From: Knufia peltigerae
Lineage: Eukaryota > Ascomycota > Eurotiomycetes > Chaetothyriales > Trichomeriaceae
Assembly (NCBI GenBank): GCA_030247855.1
Contig: JAPDRN010000059.1
Span: forward strand, 124,001-188,000
Reading direction: 5' to 3'
Length of the DNA stretch: 64,000 nucleotides
Shown here: positions 20,543 to 32,420 of the stretch, piece after piece
How the letters are laid out: each line of letters starts with the position of its first letter
Numbering within the stretch: the first letter of the stretch is position 1
Notes under the pieces: model-generated
What the model was told of the DNA's origin: nothing
The model's database searches: none
What the model saw: the letters and a program-made list of their open reading frames with translations, nothing else
Translations under genes and position numbers: made by a program

Positions 20543-23212
20543 TTTGGCGAGAAGACTGTGCGCGGTTGATCAGCGTATGGATTGCGGAGGAGAGAGGTGA
20601 ATGTGCGTACAAGAAAAGTGTTGGAATATTATTGTCGCCTTGGTTGTGTTCGCCGTCGAGATCCAAAGTGCCCAGTCGCAATTCTCAAGCCGATAGTGTG
20701 TGAACGCCAAGATCAAGTTTTTGCCAAGACCACTTCTTGGCTGGCTGCCAACCTGGGTTTAGTGCCAAATTCTGCCGCTAGTCACGATCTTTCTAGCTGC
20801 AAGGACAAGAAGTTTTTCTCGCTTCCTAACAACTCCTCCTGTGAAATTCATCACAATCATTTATCTGCACTATTGCTACATTCCTGAATGTCGTGGCCGA
20901 TTCCATTGCATAATGCCGAATTACCTCTGGCTTCTTGCTGATATTGAATGACAGATTCACAGACATCAACACTGATTCGGGGGTAAGTGATCAGCACTCT
21001 TTCCAGACATACTTATTGTTTTCATGATGTTATAATTTGCGATTGAATCCGCCACTGGAGTCTCTCGCCGGAGACTCTTAACAGTGGCGGAGACATGATA
21101 TTCATCTTCTTACATATGCTGAAAGTTCCCATGAATCTCTTCTTCTCTTCTCACGTTGCAGCTGGCTCGAAATGTTGACTGACAAATGAAGCAGACATCA
21201 GATTTCTTGTCCTGGAAATCATGAACAGCAAGCTTGCTGACGTCCGTCCCTCTATTTGCAGCACATGTATTCCAGGTACGAACATCTCCCAAACCCCTGA
21301 CTTCCCTGTGATTACACCACTATGCACTAGATAGTAACTGATCGATTGAAATGATCGTACCCTTTTACACCAAGATCTCTGAGGGAACCACTGCAACAAA
21401 AATGTGCTTTTATTTTTATCAAAGCAGGACTAACGTCTCCTCAGGTAGGGTTCTCGTCATCGTGTCATCGAATTGGTCCAATGCGCCACCCCACAGCTTC
21501 CAATTTCCAATCCTATTGGTACCTTTTACGCTCTTATTGCTGGTCTCATGAAGTTCTCGTTGCATGGCAGCAGGGTTTTGATGAGGGCTAGCCGCATCTC
21601 GGTTGTGTTCCTTCCCGTTGCGCACGGCAGTGATGGTGTAACACGACAATCGCACGGATGGATTCTTACCGTTAGCTCGCGTATCAGTTCGACCACGGAA
21701 TGGATAATTTGGCAGTCATCTGTGTCAGCTGTTGACTAGACTTCAATAAGAAATATGAACTCTTCGCGCTGGTGCTGTTCTTTCCACCCTTTCCCCTGGT
21801 ACTGGACCAGGTTCGAGACCTCTTCTGATGCCGCCTATTATCGCTACTTCGGACAGGTTTGCGTCAACCTACAACAGATTCACATTTGTTACGGGTTGAG
21901 GGGTAAGACAGAACTTCTGTCCCACCTTTTTACCTGCGTTGCTTCGTACCTTGGCCGGGAAAATACATGATATGATGTGTTCCGCGGAGACGGAGTATGC
22001 TCTTACAGCTAGTACTCGTATCACGGCATAGCAACCAGTTAGATGAGTAGTTTATGGCTAGTGAAACTGTTGATGAAGCTGTTCGTCAGCCTCGCGATCA
22101 TGCTTCAACTTTCATATGTGGCAAGACGGAGATTGACGAATGTGTGGCTCGGTCTCACGAGTCTTTTTGTTGTAGTTGGCTTTGAAAAGTCAGTGCAGTT
22201 GAGGCTGTGGCTTTTTCTTTCTGCATCTTCCGATGCCGAATCGTGAAACGACAGGCATTGCCCACATCAAACCATCTGAAGCTCCAGATTGCAGCATTTG
22301 ATTGGCTGTAAGACTAGGATCCGTTTCGCGCGATGGTCAGGCCGCGTTCTGGTCGCATTCTCGCGGGGAAGCGAAATAAAGGAACACTGGTTCGAGCCGA
22401 AAAGATTCTTCAGTGTGACAGGTGATGAGAAGGTCGTCAGGAGATCTTCAGTAAGCCTGTCTTCATCGCCCGGCCCAATGCAGAGACGCGAAAGAACGAC
22501 GCAGACGTTGACCAGGGTTCGAGTTCCCGGCTGTTGGTGGCGTTTTCCTAGTTGTTTTCTGGGGCCAAGAATGCAGAGACCAATGTCGACTTTCTCAACC
22601 TCTTGTCTTTATTGTGACAGGCAGCTTCAGACCGCCGCTGGCGATAATCTCACATTCTGGTCACTGCCATATTATTAATCTGCTAGACATAGGTATTTGC
22701 TGTGGCTAGTGATCCTGGCCAGGCAGTAAAATGTCAAAAGATGGTGAAGTAAAAGGTTGGTGGTGATGAAACGACACATAAAACCTCTTGTGTGCCGTAC
22801 CCAAGGCAGTTGAGCACATGGTGAGATAGAGATCAGGGACGCAAGAAAACTTCACCAGCTGCTTCACCACGGGCTCGTCATATCTCTAGAGCGCTCATTT
22901 CCTGCTCAGTATTCTCAACTATTCCATCCTCTTGTCCTTACACAACTTCATCTCCACCTCTTTCCATCCTCACTTGCTTTCCTTCCTTCTTCCCGTCGTC
23001 GTGCAACCTGTTTCCCTCTTGCGCTTCATCACATATCTTTTCCACTGTCACCTTGAGTCACACGAGCTGTCAACTGGGCTTCGACACTTGTTCCTTTTCT
23101 TCTTTCATTCATTCTGCACTTCATCTCCTGTTTCAATCACATCGGATCTTGACGACCTGTCATATCATCGCAATTGCAAATCTCACATCGATACTGCCAC
23201 CCGCTGGCACAG
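20543..23212. other. 2.7-kb gene-poor region
   Basis: This is the longest stretch without an accepted gene. Frames of 60-130 codons exist on both strands but have stop-riddled neighbours, no domain and no consistent splice sites. It contains a perfect-armed hairpin (21048-21091, listed separately). The right end (about 22900-23212) is pyrimidine-rich (CTTTCCTTCCTTCTTCCC and similar), as expected for the promoter and leader of the RGS gene; I see no ATG between 22900 and the chosen start at 23213. No tRNA could be folded around the GGTTCGAG-like strings at 21807 and 22517. Confidence 0.5.
21048..21091. repeat. 44-base perfect-stem hairpin / inverted repeat
   Basis: The outer arms TCCGCCACTG (21048-21057) and CAGTGGCGGA (21082-21091) are exact reverse complements. 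Directly inside, GAGTCTC (21058-21064) pairs with GAGACTC (21071-21077), leaving a six-base loop (TCGCCG) and a four-base bulge (TTAA, 21078-21081). That is 17 perfect base pairs in 44 bases, in a GC-rich island within A/T-richer DNA. The orientation of any transcript is unknown. Confidence 0.85.
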
Positions 23213-25302
23213 ATGGCCTCACCTCGCCCTTGCACAGGGGCTATGCCTCGAAAAGTTGATAATGGACTTGACCGAGGAGCGAGTACTGCCGTACCTTCCA
23301 CTCCCTTTGCGCTGGGCTACGACATGGCACTCAGATACAACACCGACGGCCTCGGATTCCTCTATGTTGGCATAGTGATAGCATGGACATGTCTGTTGAT
23401 ACCGGCTGCCATCTTCCTTGTCAGAAATCGACACCTTCCCTTCCTTCGCATGCGCAACATCCCATTGGCAGTCAGCGCAGTGGCTGTTCTTCATGTATAC
23501 TGGGTCTTGTGTATGATCGCCTATGTCTTGAATGGATTCTTCCCATGTGCGACCGAGTATTGGATCATGAGCATTTATCTGCCGCTTGGCATCGCCTTAT
23601 TCCAAGCCACCAACACACAACTGTTTGCAATTGCCACGGCTCAAAAAAGATACATCCTGGGAGACATAGGTGTGATGACAGAGAAGGCGCAGGCAAAAGG
23701 ATGGCGCAAATACTGGCAGAAGCTCAAGGCTTACAATGCGACAAAGAATACCATTGCGTGGATTGGTATCGCCATGGGTGTTCAGGTCCGTGAAAGACTG
23801 AAAAGTCAAGTCAATCATACTGACGTTGCTAGATTCTTTTGTCCCTGATTATCTTTTTGGTTTCCAGGAAATTCCATCCTAGCTTTGGCACAACCGGTGT
23901 AGTCACCACCAGAGCTGGCTGTCGACGAGGCTGGGAGTGGTAAGTTGGCTGACGCGCCGTGAATACAAACTTGTTGACTGTTTACTAGGTGGCCATCCAT
24001 TGTTTGGCAAATGTTTTGGTCCTGGATCTACGCACCAGTGCTTCTATGGCGTGTCAGAAACATTCATGATGTACATGGCTGGCGAAAGCAGACTATTGCA
24101 TGTATTGTTGCTGGGTATGGTAGTGTTCCTGTCGTCTTCGAAACGTCTACTGACCAAAACAGACTGCCTGCTTCCCCTATGTGGCTGATTGCTTTATACG
24201 CAAAGGGCATGAAGAAGGTCGACACATATTTTGTGCCTCCCTTGTGGTAAGTATCCATCGCTATATCACTGAGTGCGCTCCGCTGATGAATCGTGACAGG
24301 TTTTCGGCCTCCATTGTTATTATGCAGGCATCAGTTATCTTCGTTCCCTTCTTCCAGGTATTCAAGAATCGAAAACTCGAAAGTGAAACGCGAGAGATAA
24401 TTGCCCAGTGGGAAGAGAAGCAGAAAGAAGGTGGATCTCTTGCAACTTCCAACTCAAGCAAGACTGCAACTCAGTCTAGAGCGTCCACGCGCGTATCCAT
24501 GAAGAGCACCGCGAGCACGAATCCCCGTCAGGGTGAAATGTACACCATGAGTGCCCTAGAGAAGACTCTGAAACTGAACCCGCAGCCATTGCTCATGTTT
24601 TCAGCCCTCAAGGATTTCTCGGGAGAGAACATCAGCTTCCTGATCCACATCCGCGAATGGAAGGCCAAGTGGAACACGGACAAGCACAAGTCGACCATGC
24701 TTCGCAAACCTCCTCAGGCCAGGACTCCTGATCCAGCGCTGGTTAGACAGCAATTTCAACAAGCAGTCGGCATCTACGCCTCTTTTGTCAGCTTGAAATA
24801 TTCCGATTTCCCCATCAATATCTCGTCCACACATCAACGTGAACTGGAGGCCATGTTCGAACAGTATGCTGCTCTCGTGTGTGCCGAGCCAGCTTCGAAC
24901 GCAGCCACACCTTTTGAGAATTACTGGTCATCGACTTTCTCTGACGACCTTGAGAGCCAGGCTGGTAAAGACCAACTGTCATTCGTGTCCACTGCAGTTT
25001 CCGACAGTGAGAAGCACGAACCGCGACCCGAATCGATTCAAGCCCGCCAGTTACGAGAACTCAAGATGACCAATTTCGGAGAAAGACTTCCTGCCAACAT
25101 TGGTATCCCGGATACTTTCGACGCCACCGTGTTCGATAAAGCCGAGCTAAGTATCAAGGAGTTGGTACTCACCAATACCTGGGCCAAATTCGTCAAAGCG
25201 GGGTTTGCACAAAATGCTGAGAAACGCAACAACTTCGAGGCCCAATTCCGAGCCATCATAAGTGCTTGCCGACTCAAACTTCCCAAGCGAAACCGCAAAT
25301 GA
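23213..25302 (+). CDS. seven-transmembrane RGS-domain protein (GprK/Rgs7-like)
   Basis: Predicted 630-residue membrane signalling protein from five exons: 23213-23785, 23833-23939, 23989-24114, 24163-24246 and 24300-25302, with introns of 47-53 bases. The N-terminal ~290 residues contain about seven hydrophobic helices (GFLYVGIVIAWTCLLIPAAI, VAVLHVYWVLCMIAYVL, IMSIYLPLGIALFQA, then IAWIGIAMGVQ spliced to ILLSLIIFLVS, WSWIYAPVLLW, SPMWLIALYA, FSASIVIMQASVIFVPFF). After a Ser/Thr-rich linker comes the RGS domain (about residues 383-600; ENISFLIHIREWKAKW, FDKAELSIKELVLTNTWAKF). RGS domains accelerate GTP hydrolysis by G-alpha subunits. The same architecture occurs in Aspergillus GprK and Magnaporthe Rgs7 and is linked to nutrient and surface sensing. 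The first donor is GTCCGT, weaker than the others. Confidence 0.9.
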
Positions 25303-25836
25303 GAGCTCCAACCTATGACGTGTGACATTCCTTGAAATGGAACGGATTGATTGATGATAAAGGGTGGAAGGAATGTGTAGCATTGGCGCTTTTTACGGAT
25401 CTTCACACAAAATGGGGTTTGATTAGAAAGGGATAAGGGGTTCTGAGAAAAGGGCAAGGTTCATCAATGTGATTGCAGATCCTAGAATATTCAGGATTGC
25501 TCGGAAAAGATGACTGGGGTTTGGGTCGTTTTATTCTTTTAATGGCATTCATCAGCAAAATGGGGAGCTTCTCGGTCTGGTACTCTTGGGCCGTTGACTC
25601 TTATCATTGGGGAAGCAAATATGGATCAAAGTTGGTGAGCATGGGATAAGTCGATCAAAGACCATCTTGTCATGGAGTATCAATGGAAAGGAGGCACACT
25701 CGAGAAAAATCGAGTAGTTGGCATGCTGAAAGCTGACAGAGACGAAAAAATGTAACGTCCTTAGAGATTATCAATCGAGAGTCATTATTGGATGACAGAC
25801 ATTGACCACATTATTGTCCCTTGAGCCGGGTCATTC
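25303..25836. other. convergent 3' region of RGS and methyltransferase genes
   Basis: The 534 bases lie between the stops of the RGS gene (+) and the methyltransferase gene (-). They are A/T-richer than the flanks, without a gene-like frame. Confidence 0.5.
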
Positions 25837-27439
25837 TTACTGGGCTATCGACTGGATGTTATTTAGGTCTCGGGGTGTTTTCTTCTCCTTCCTCCCCAAG
25901 AACCACCAAGCGGGCGAAAAGATCCCTTCCCTCCCGGCCTCGGCGACGCTGTCGACGCACAGGGCCATCGTGTCCATGGCCTCGCACACGCCCCGGGCGC
26001 GACGGTACCCCATCTTCTCGAGCGACCAGACCAGAAAGTAACAAGCTCTCCGGGCCCAAGGGGACATTTTCCAGGTCGTCCACCAGTCGGTCCAGGTCGT
26101 CGCCAGGCCGGTGCGACCCTGCAACATCCACCACCATTCTCGGTGTTTCGGAGATGCCCAGACGGTCGTAGAGATTGACGAAGAAGGTGGAGCGGGGCGG
26201 TAGTTTGGTGGTGACGACCAGGTCGAGGATGACGACGTCGCGGGAGATGGAGATGAAGAAAATGGGACCAGAACAGGAGAAGTGATTTGTTGTTGTCGTC
26301 GACGTTGTCGTCGTTGTACTCCTCCCTCGTCCTCGATGACGGTCTGATTGTTCGGAGCAGTACCGCGACGACGTCTCAAATAGTCATGGTAGTTTGCAAA
26401 ATTCTCTTCATGTTCCGGATCGAATCCAGATGACAGCATTGCCTCGCGTGCTTCGAGGCTGGTGTGTAGATTGACGACACCGTTGCCCCTTTCGATGCGC
26501 CTTCTCATGTCGACGTGTTTGGTGTTTGAGGGGTCGAACTCGGGTGTCAACACCCATTCACTCACCAGGAACGTGGCGCCCGGTTTCAGTACACGACAGG
26601 TTTCTGTGTAGACCGCACACAAAGAGGGTGAGTGGCATGTGGCTTCTATGGCGAAAGCGGCGTCGAAGCAATCAGGAGCAAAAGGCATGTTCTGTGTTGT
26701 ATCGAATAAGGACAATGATCAGTGAGTTAACGCAATTTCACCCCCTCCTCTCGTTTGGAAACGAGAGGCAAGGTTGGGTGTGTGTGAGGGAGGTAGGTGA
26801 CGTACCAAAAAATCACCCCTGACAAAAGTACATTTATCCGTCAATCCTTCTTCGGCCGTCAACCGGATGGCTCGGTCGATCTGGGCCTGGTTGATACTCA
26901 TACCGACCACCTCGCAACCCGTGAACCTCGCCATCTCTCTCGCCGGTCCGCCGATGCCACATCCCACGTCCAACACCTTCATCCCCGGCTTGAGACCCAG
27001 CAGCAACGCGACGCGGTGTTCGTAGAAACATTGGGCCGAGTGTAGGGTGTCGGTGGGCGAAAAGGGGGCGTAGTGGAATCGAGTGCTCCAGTTCATTTCG
27101 TACGCGGCCGTCGCGAATTCGTAGTACCTTTTTTTTTGTCCACAGACAGTCAGCCCAGGGTTCTTTTTAGTCCATGTGTGTACTTTCTGGTACGAGATCT
27201 CGCAGCGAAGGGCACCGTGGAAGTACTCACGAGTCGCTGACATGAACGGCGTCCTTTTCTCGTCCACTTGAATTGTTATCTCGTTGTTGTCGAGAAGGAC
27301 ATGTAGTCTGGTCCTTGTTGTTATTGTTATCGTCGTCGTCGTCGTCTTCGTCACCCGTCCCCTCAAAGTGCATGGTATACTCGCTCACCACCTTTTTGAA
27401 ATCTTTCTCGTGTAATGCAGGGTAATTCCGAGAACTCAT
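25837..27439 (-). CDS. sterol C24-methyltransferase-like protein with insertions
   Basis: Predicted 461-residue SAM-dependent methyltransferase from three exons (27439-27231, 27127-26806, 26691-25837; introns 103 and 114 bases). Erg6-type signatures are YYEFATAAYEMNWSTRFHY (sterol region I), VLDVGCGIGGPAREMARFTG (SAM motif I, about residue 122 on), GDFLNMPF across a junction, FAIEATCHSP (region III), RVLKPGATFLVSEW, and a C-terminal domain LEKMGYRRARGVCEA to REGIFSPAWWFLGRK. It departs from true Erg6 in an acidic Asp/Asn insert near residue 30 (a run of six Asp, then Asn) and in a ~75-residue Arg/Gln- then Ser/Pro-rich segment (26130-26380) where Erg6 has its conserved WYYPL region. It may be a paralog acting on a different sterol or lipid. 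A ~200-base intron inside the insert (GTACAAC at about 26320 to TTGCAG at about 26119) is an in-frame alternative. Confidence 0.8.
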
Positions 27440-28317
27440 GGTCGACACACTGCACTCGTCAGTTCCCTAATGATGACCAAACAAGATACGAAGTTTTTTT
27501 GCTTTTCGACTCAGGTCTGACGGAGACTCGAGGGTTCGGGATGAATGTGATATTGATGCACCAAAGGTACGTACGTCGCAGAAGATGTTGGCTCAAAGAC
27601 ATTATCCGTGCGTCGAGTCCGTTAGTATTGTCTAAAAAGAACAATACCAAAGAGTTGGTATGTGGGAAATTCCTCTTCCCCTACCTCCCTAGGTACCATC
27701 TCCTTTTTCATTGATGATCTTGGGCCAGGGACAAAGCGACAGTCCCGAAATCGTATGGGAACTGGCATTTCTCCGGACCACAATCCAAGTGAGTACGGTT
27801 CTGTCAAACGCATCATGGATAGGCATGTAATATCAGTCCCTTATCTTTGATGGCATAATGAGTGGACGGGAGATACTGGCAAGGGGTGGTCATTGAAAGG
27901 GATCCAGGGAGAAATGTTAACGGAGAAATAAATATTCGAAAACATTGGTCACGTGTAGACAAAAATCAAACAACAAAAGAACCAAATCATCAATACATCA
28001 ATTGTCATCTACTTAGTTGAGAAACTTCTATCCTTATGTTTGATGGATGAAAAGACCTTCTTGTGCGATGAGAGTAAATGTCCTTGGGAAAGCCAGTCTT
28101 CAAATATCAACAGGATCATCCACCCACCCCTTTCATGTATCTCCCTTGTGACTGTTCATCCCGCTCGACAACCATCTAGGTAGGTATCTTGCTTCAAGCA
28201 TACCATCGCGTCGAATCCATGCTTTTTGCCGTTATTCAATGCTTCAAGACCATAAAATTGGGTATGGGGGTTCGTAATATTTTGGCCTTGTCTATTAATG
28301 CTTGCAAGCCCAACATT
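27440..28317. other. spacer between methyltransferase start and EF2 stop
   Basis: About 880 bases: the methyltransferase promoter/leader and the 3' UTR of the EF2 gene. Frames of up to 99 codons have no protein character. Confidence 0.5.
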
Positions 28318-31181
28318 CTACAACTTGTCTGTTGAACGGTTAGCAAAGTGTTCAAAACAAACCAAGAGGAAAAACATACCATAGTAGTTGTCATAACTTG
28401 GAACTTGAGGCTTGAGACCCTTTCTCGTACGTGTTGACTCAACGATCTTTCCGGGCATTGTGCTGGCGTCAAGAGGCGAACCACCAGGCAGAATCTGCCA
28501 GTGATCGAACACCATCTGTGGGAAGGCTTGACCACCGGTGGCGGCACGGAGATCGGCGTTGAAACCGAATGATTCTGCGACGGGAAGGTAGGCCTTGACG
28601 GTGAACAGGGGGGTTCCCATACGCTGTTCCTCAGAGAAGACGTGACCACGTCGTCGGGTGAGGACACCGTAGATACCACCCATGGCCTGTTCTGGCACTT
28701 GGATTTCAACCAAGAAGACGGGCTCTTGGAGAGCAGGCTCGGCCAAGAGAGTGGCGGCGTACAGCACACGTCTGGCAGTTGGGATAATCTGGCCACCACC
28801 ACGATGGATGGCATCAGCGTGGAGAGTGACATCCATGACGTTGAATCGGACTGATCGCATGGGCTCTTCAGCGATGGGACCTTCACGAGTGGCCCACTGG
28901 AAACCGGAGACGAAGGAATCCTTGATTTCGTTGAGGTACTGGACGGCCTTGGTCTGGTCAACCAACAAGTTAGGACCAGTGGTGTCAGGACCGAAAGCCC
29001 AGATCTTTCGAGCATCGGTGACATCCCAGCCGTGGTCATCAGCAAGGATACGGGCACGGGCCTTGAAGTCGTCACGGGGGTTGATTCTGCCGTCTTCGAT
29101 CTCCTTGGAGACCTCCTCGCTGAGGGGTTCGGCGATAACGTACAGACGGTTGTGCTTGTTGGGCGACTTGGACAGAGCAGTCATGCTGGAGGTACCACCG
29201 ACTGTTTCTCTGTACGAGACAACGGGGTCGCTGATCTTGAGAGGAACACCAGCGTGGTCTTCTTCCAGATCCTTCAAGCAAATTTCCAAGTGGAGCTCAC
29301 CAGCGCCGGCAACGACGTGCTCACCAGACTCGGTGATCAAGGTCAAGACACAGGGGTCGGACTTGGACAGACGCTTAAGACCTTCGACCAGTTTTGGCAG
29401 GTCGTTGGCATTCTTGACTTCGACCGATCGTCGCACGACAGGTGAGACGGAGAACTTCATGACCTTGAGGTTGTGGGCGGTCTCGGAGGTGGTAAGAGTA
29501 CCAGACTTGAGCAAGAATTGATCGATACCGACCAAACCGATGATGTTACCAGCAGGCATATCATCGATAGGCTCGACAGTACGACCCATCATGAGGACGG
29601 TTCGCTGAATAGCCTTGATGAAGAGATCATCCTTCTTGCCGGGAACGTAGTTGGGACCCTGGATTCTGACCTTCATACCAGAGCGGACGGTACCAGCGAA
29701 GACACGACCGAAAGCGTAGAATCGACCTTTATCGGAAGTGGGCACCATCTTGGAAACGTAGAGCATGAGGTCGCCCTTGGGGTCACAGTCGCGGATGGCA
29801 ATGCAGGCCGGGTCATCAGAAGGACCTTCATACAGGGTCTCGGCACGGTACTTCTGGGCAGTGATGGGAGATGGCAAATGGATAACCATCATTTCCAACA
29901 GAGCATCAGCAGCTGGCAAGAACTTTCGCATGGCAGCCTTGAGAAGACCCTTTCCAGGGAGTTCCTTCTCCTCGTTGGTGATCTTGATGTCGAGCTTGCC
30001 GCAGAGAGTGACAAGGTCGTCGGTCTTTCCCTTCATGAAGGCATCGAAGATCTTGAAGATAGGGTCGAGAATGAACTGGTTGAAAGCACGCTCGAGAGTC
30101 TGGCCCTCGTGCGTTCCAGTCTTGGTCCACTTCTTGGTCTTAGGGTTGAAGTAGTTGTCGCCCCAGAGACGTTCCATCATCTTGGACTTGTCAACACCAA
30201 ACTTCTTGGCATATCGGATGGCGAATTGGCGGACAGTGAAGGCCCAGCCGTGAAGACCAGAACCGAATGCGATGGTTCCCTTCTCAGGGAAGACCTGGCA
30301 GTCACCAAGAGCCTTGTCGAAGTAGGTGGCGATGATGACGTTGACGGACTCGATTGTTCGGAGGAAGGACTGGTACAGATCTTCCTTGGAGACTTGTAGC
30401 TCGAGAAGAGCACGGTCGACCTTGTTGATGATGACAACAGGCTTGATACGCTCACCGAGAGCTTGTCGGAGCACAGTTTCGGTCTGGACACAGACACCTT
30501 CAATGGTGTCGACGACGACCAAGGCACCGTCGGTGACACGGAGAGCGGCAGTGACTTCGGATGAGAAATCGACGTGACCAGGGGAGTCGATCAAGTTGAT
30601 CAAGAACTCGTTACCATCGACTTTCTGTAGCCCGCCGTTAGCTTTTGATAATCTGATTTTTCATTGTACAGTCCCATACCTGAGGGATGTCCTTAAGATC
30701 CTCCTCGTCGGGCAAGTGGGCATACAGGGTGATGGCAGTTGACTTGATGGTGATACCACGCTCCTGTTCATCTTTACGAGTATCCGTGAATCGCCTGCAA
30801 TGCTGTTATTATCTGCCAACTCTTGGATGCCAGATCAAAAAAACGTACGCTTCACCGGCCTTGGCTGCGGAAATGATACCAGCTCGTTGAACAAGGGAAT
30901 CGGTCAAAGTCGACTTTCCGTGATCCACTGGGATCTTTGTTAGTCCTCAATCTCTTTCAAAGAAGGAAATCAATGAACATACCGTGGGCAATGACGGACA
31001 TGTTACGGATGTTGGCGGGCTTGTCTGCGCTTTTGTCAATACCTCATCTCCTGGCTTTTGATCTATTGTGATATTTACCCATCAACGCCCGCTGTTGTGT
31101 TACCGCTGGTCAGCAAAAGTCCATCGCTGTCATGGAAAAAGAAACACCACTTACAATTTCTTCCACTGTGAAGTTGACCAT
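28318..31181 (-). CDS. EFT2: translation elongation factor 2
   Basis: Predicted 843-residue EF-2, the GTPase that translocates the ribosome. Seven exons: 31181-31155, a 13-base exon 31091-31079, 31024-30983, 30927-30849, 30794-30680, 30624-28380 and an 11-base last exon 28328-28318; introns are 51-63 bases. The spliced N terminus reads [20 protein letters not shown], and the G motifs are [17 protein letters not shown] and NKVDRALLE. Switch I contains [15 protein letters not shown], with the Thr targeted by EF-2 kinases. The diphthamide loop [11 protein letters not shown] places the modified histidine at residue 699, exactly as in yeast. The C terminus DNYYDKL needs the last junction. Codon choice is C-ending and strongly biased, fitting very high expression. 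Confidence 0.97.
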
Positions 31182-32420
31182 CTTGTCTTTGGGGGGTCGA
31201 TTCCGACCGGGAGAATTGCCCTAGAACGGCGGGGTAGGTGGCTCTCTTTGAGCTGTACTGGGGGAAATGGCAGAATCGAGGGCTTTGCTCGACCTGCTCG
31301 GACGCCTGCGCTTGTCGTCGCAGACGATGGTGATGAGATTGAAATAGATGTCGAAAAGAGAATTGCGATGCGAGGGACAAGGGCGCAGTACAGTTGTAAG
31401 TGATCGTGAAGTTTTCTCTGTAGCAACTGGCAGTGCGGCGGGTGGGGTGAGTCTTGGCGGCAGTGGCGGCACAGACACTTGCAGTCAGTTACTCCCTTCA
31501 CTTGGGCAGCTCTAACCTGAGGGACGCTTAATAATGGGATGTGACTGGCGGCGAACAAAACAGTCAAGTTTACCGGGTAACAGCCCACTTACGCATATTA
31601 CTGGTTACAATAGCTACTCATACGGGTACGAGAACGAGAACGACCAACATTGACTCATTGTCTATTGCTTATCTCGGAGTTAAGAGTAATAATACACATG
31701 CACTACTCCGTAGCTGGTTATTGAATGGTCTTTGGTCTCGTCGAATCCAGGGTTCTAAGCACAGATAGTATTTCCCATTTCAAACCCCTGATCGAATTCG
31801 ACTCACCATCACCCACACAAAGTCGAAATATTCTAATGCGAAACCTGGGGGCTAGATCGATGAACACGAGGGGTGACTCAAAATCACCCTTCATCAACTG
31901 ATACGGTGTAGAAATGGTCGAGTCCGCCTCCCAGTCACCACACCACTCATAAAACAGTCACCACTTTTTTTCGTGCCATTTTGCACAATCTAGACTAACA
32001 AGAATGAAGACCAATGACTCGGGTGATTCCCAGTTCGCCATCACTACCACGAGCTAGTTTCTTGTGACGGCACCAAATTCTTACCCAGCTTGCCATTGCC
32101 ACCCTTTTTCAAGTAGGCTACAAACTACGGAGTACCTCTGACCCAAGATCATCATCCTGTACCGAGTACCTGTAAAAGCAAAAGAAGAATGTCGGAATAC
32201 CTGCCTTCTATTGTAAAGTGTAACGAGGCTGGGTTCCCGTACTGGACGAGGCTGAGCAACTTTATACCTTTACCAGTCACAAGTGAAAAAGAGGAGAAAA
32301 GAGAGAAAAAGAAAGGCCACACAAAGTCAACTGCAAGAAAGCACATCTGTATTCTGAGTGCCAATACATGAGGGGTTTCTCCCCCATCATTTTGCAGTCC
32401 TACCTCTAGGTCGAGTAACC
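31182..32420. promoter_or_regulatory. EF2 promoter side and esterase 3' region
   Basis: About 1.24 kb upstream of EF2 and downstream of the esterase, both on the minus strand. It contains two copies of the recurrent 9-mer TACGGAGTA, in opposite orientations (31704-31712 as TACTCCGTA and 32126-32134). No factor site typical of translation genes could be named with confidence. Confidence 0.45.

Noticed and set aside
22440..22545. Possible tRNA around GGGTTCGAGTTCCCGG
   Set aside because: The candidate T-stem does not pair and no acceptor or anticodon arm can be drawn upstream. The same holds for GGTTCGAG near 21807 and for GGTTCGAATCC at about 39453, which lies inside CSF1.
28236..29075. A 279-codon minus-strand frame overlapping the EF2 3' end
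   Set aside because: It is the EF2 sequence read in another frame (Ser/Pro-rich), lacking any domain.
28682..30399. Two ~280-310-codon frames on the + strand across EF2
   Set aside because: Antisense shadows of the highly codon-biased EF2 gene.
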